Shown here: positions 63,841-64,000 of the stretch, one piece after another
How the letters are laid out: the number at the start of each line of letters is the position of its first letter
Numbering within the stretch: position 1 is the stretch's first letter
Origin: Tardiphaga sp. 709
GTDB taxonomy: Bacteria > Pseudomonadota > Alphaproteobacteria > Rhizobiales > Xanthobacteraceae
DNA length: 64,000 nucleotides
Reading direction: 5' to 3'
Assembly: GCF_032401055.1 (NCBI RefSeq)
Contig: NZ_CP135529.1
Coordinates: 1,426,001 to 1,490,000, forward strand
Notes under the pieces: model-generated
The model's database searches: none
Told to the model about the DNA's origin: nothing
The model's input: only the letters and a program-made list of their open reading frames with translations
Translations under genes and position numbers: made by a program

Positions 63841-64000
63841 CCATCCGTACCAACCTACCCTGCCTGGTTGCAGCGGGACAAGCCTCGCACGTATTTCAAC
63901 CGGAATTCCACGTCGTCCCGCAGTGAGCAGATACGGCCATGCAGCCCGCGCGCTGGACCGCCCCCGGTGGAATGTGGAATGTCCATCCAGAGGACAACGA
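63841..64000. other. Window end without a visible gene
   Basis: No frame of useful length and no DUF1446 partner is seen in the last 160 bases; the region may contain the promoter of the leftward AtuA-like/amidase operon. Confidence 0.3.

Overview
The window is typical GC-rich chromosomal DNA of an alphaproteobacterium of the Bradyrhizobium/Rhodopseudomonas/Afipia/Tardiphaga group. I infer this from gene content (an hpn hopanoid cluster with the C-2 methylase hpnP, and many Liv and Bug transporters) and from the dispersed palindromes of the type common in that family. No phage, transposase, CRISPR, rRNA or tRNA gene was seen.

Left part (1-3950, + strand): the end of a GMC flavo-oxidoreductase, then a compact run of Tat-exported metallophosphoesterase, periplasmic cupredoxin, ECF sigma factor and zinc-finger anti-sigma factor.

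Hopanoid island (3954-25195): hpnO (aminotransferase), a secreted DUF2147 protein, hpnN (RND hopanoid transporter, apparently split by a frameshift), ispH and hpnH, then the overlapping reverse-strand operon hpnC-hpnD-hpnE-shc-hpnG that makes squalene, cyclises it to hopene and starts side-chain extension. Two small exported proteins and a second RND/MMPL transporter follow. Next comes an unusual arrangement: the radical-SAM methylase hpnP sits between eutB and eutC, the two subunit genes of ethanolamine ammonia-lyase. It has its own EcfG-type (general stress) promoter candidate.

Peptide-modification-like operon (25228-33125, - strand): a DUF2126/transglutaminase protein, a circularly permuted ATP-grasp fused to an alpha-E domain, a second transglutaminase and a BaiN-type flavoprotein. 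This is a conserved but functionally unassigned gene set.

Catabolic half (33370-63840): UxaA-type dehydratase; a Bug solute-binding protein, PuuE-like deacetylase and NicC-like flavin monooxygenase operon, divergent from an NMT1-type ABC transporter with a MarR regulator; HpaI aldolase and an Ldh2-type dehydrogenase; a Liv-type transporter (its binding-protein gene apparently frameshifted); and a homoprotocatechuate meta-cleavage set (hpaR, hpaH, hpaF, hpaE, hpaD, an FAH-family protein and a ThDP enzyme). After that come another solute-binding protein, an MFS carrier, alkB with a second 2OG-Fe(II) dioxygenase, and a DUF2848-amidase-AtuA-like operon. Eight long palindromic repeats all lie in this half (33.2-61.4 kb); none was found in the first 33 kb.

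Three reading frames look broken by short indels (hpnN, the Liv binding protein, the MarR start), two of them at CG-dinucleotide tracts. They could be sequencing errors, real mutations or, less likely, phase-variable sites.
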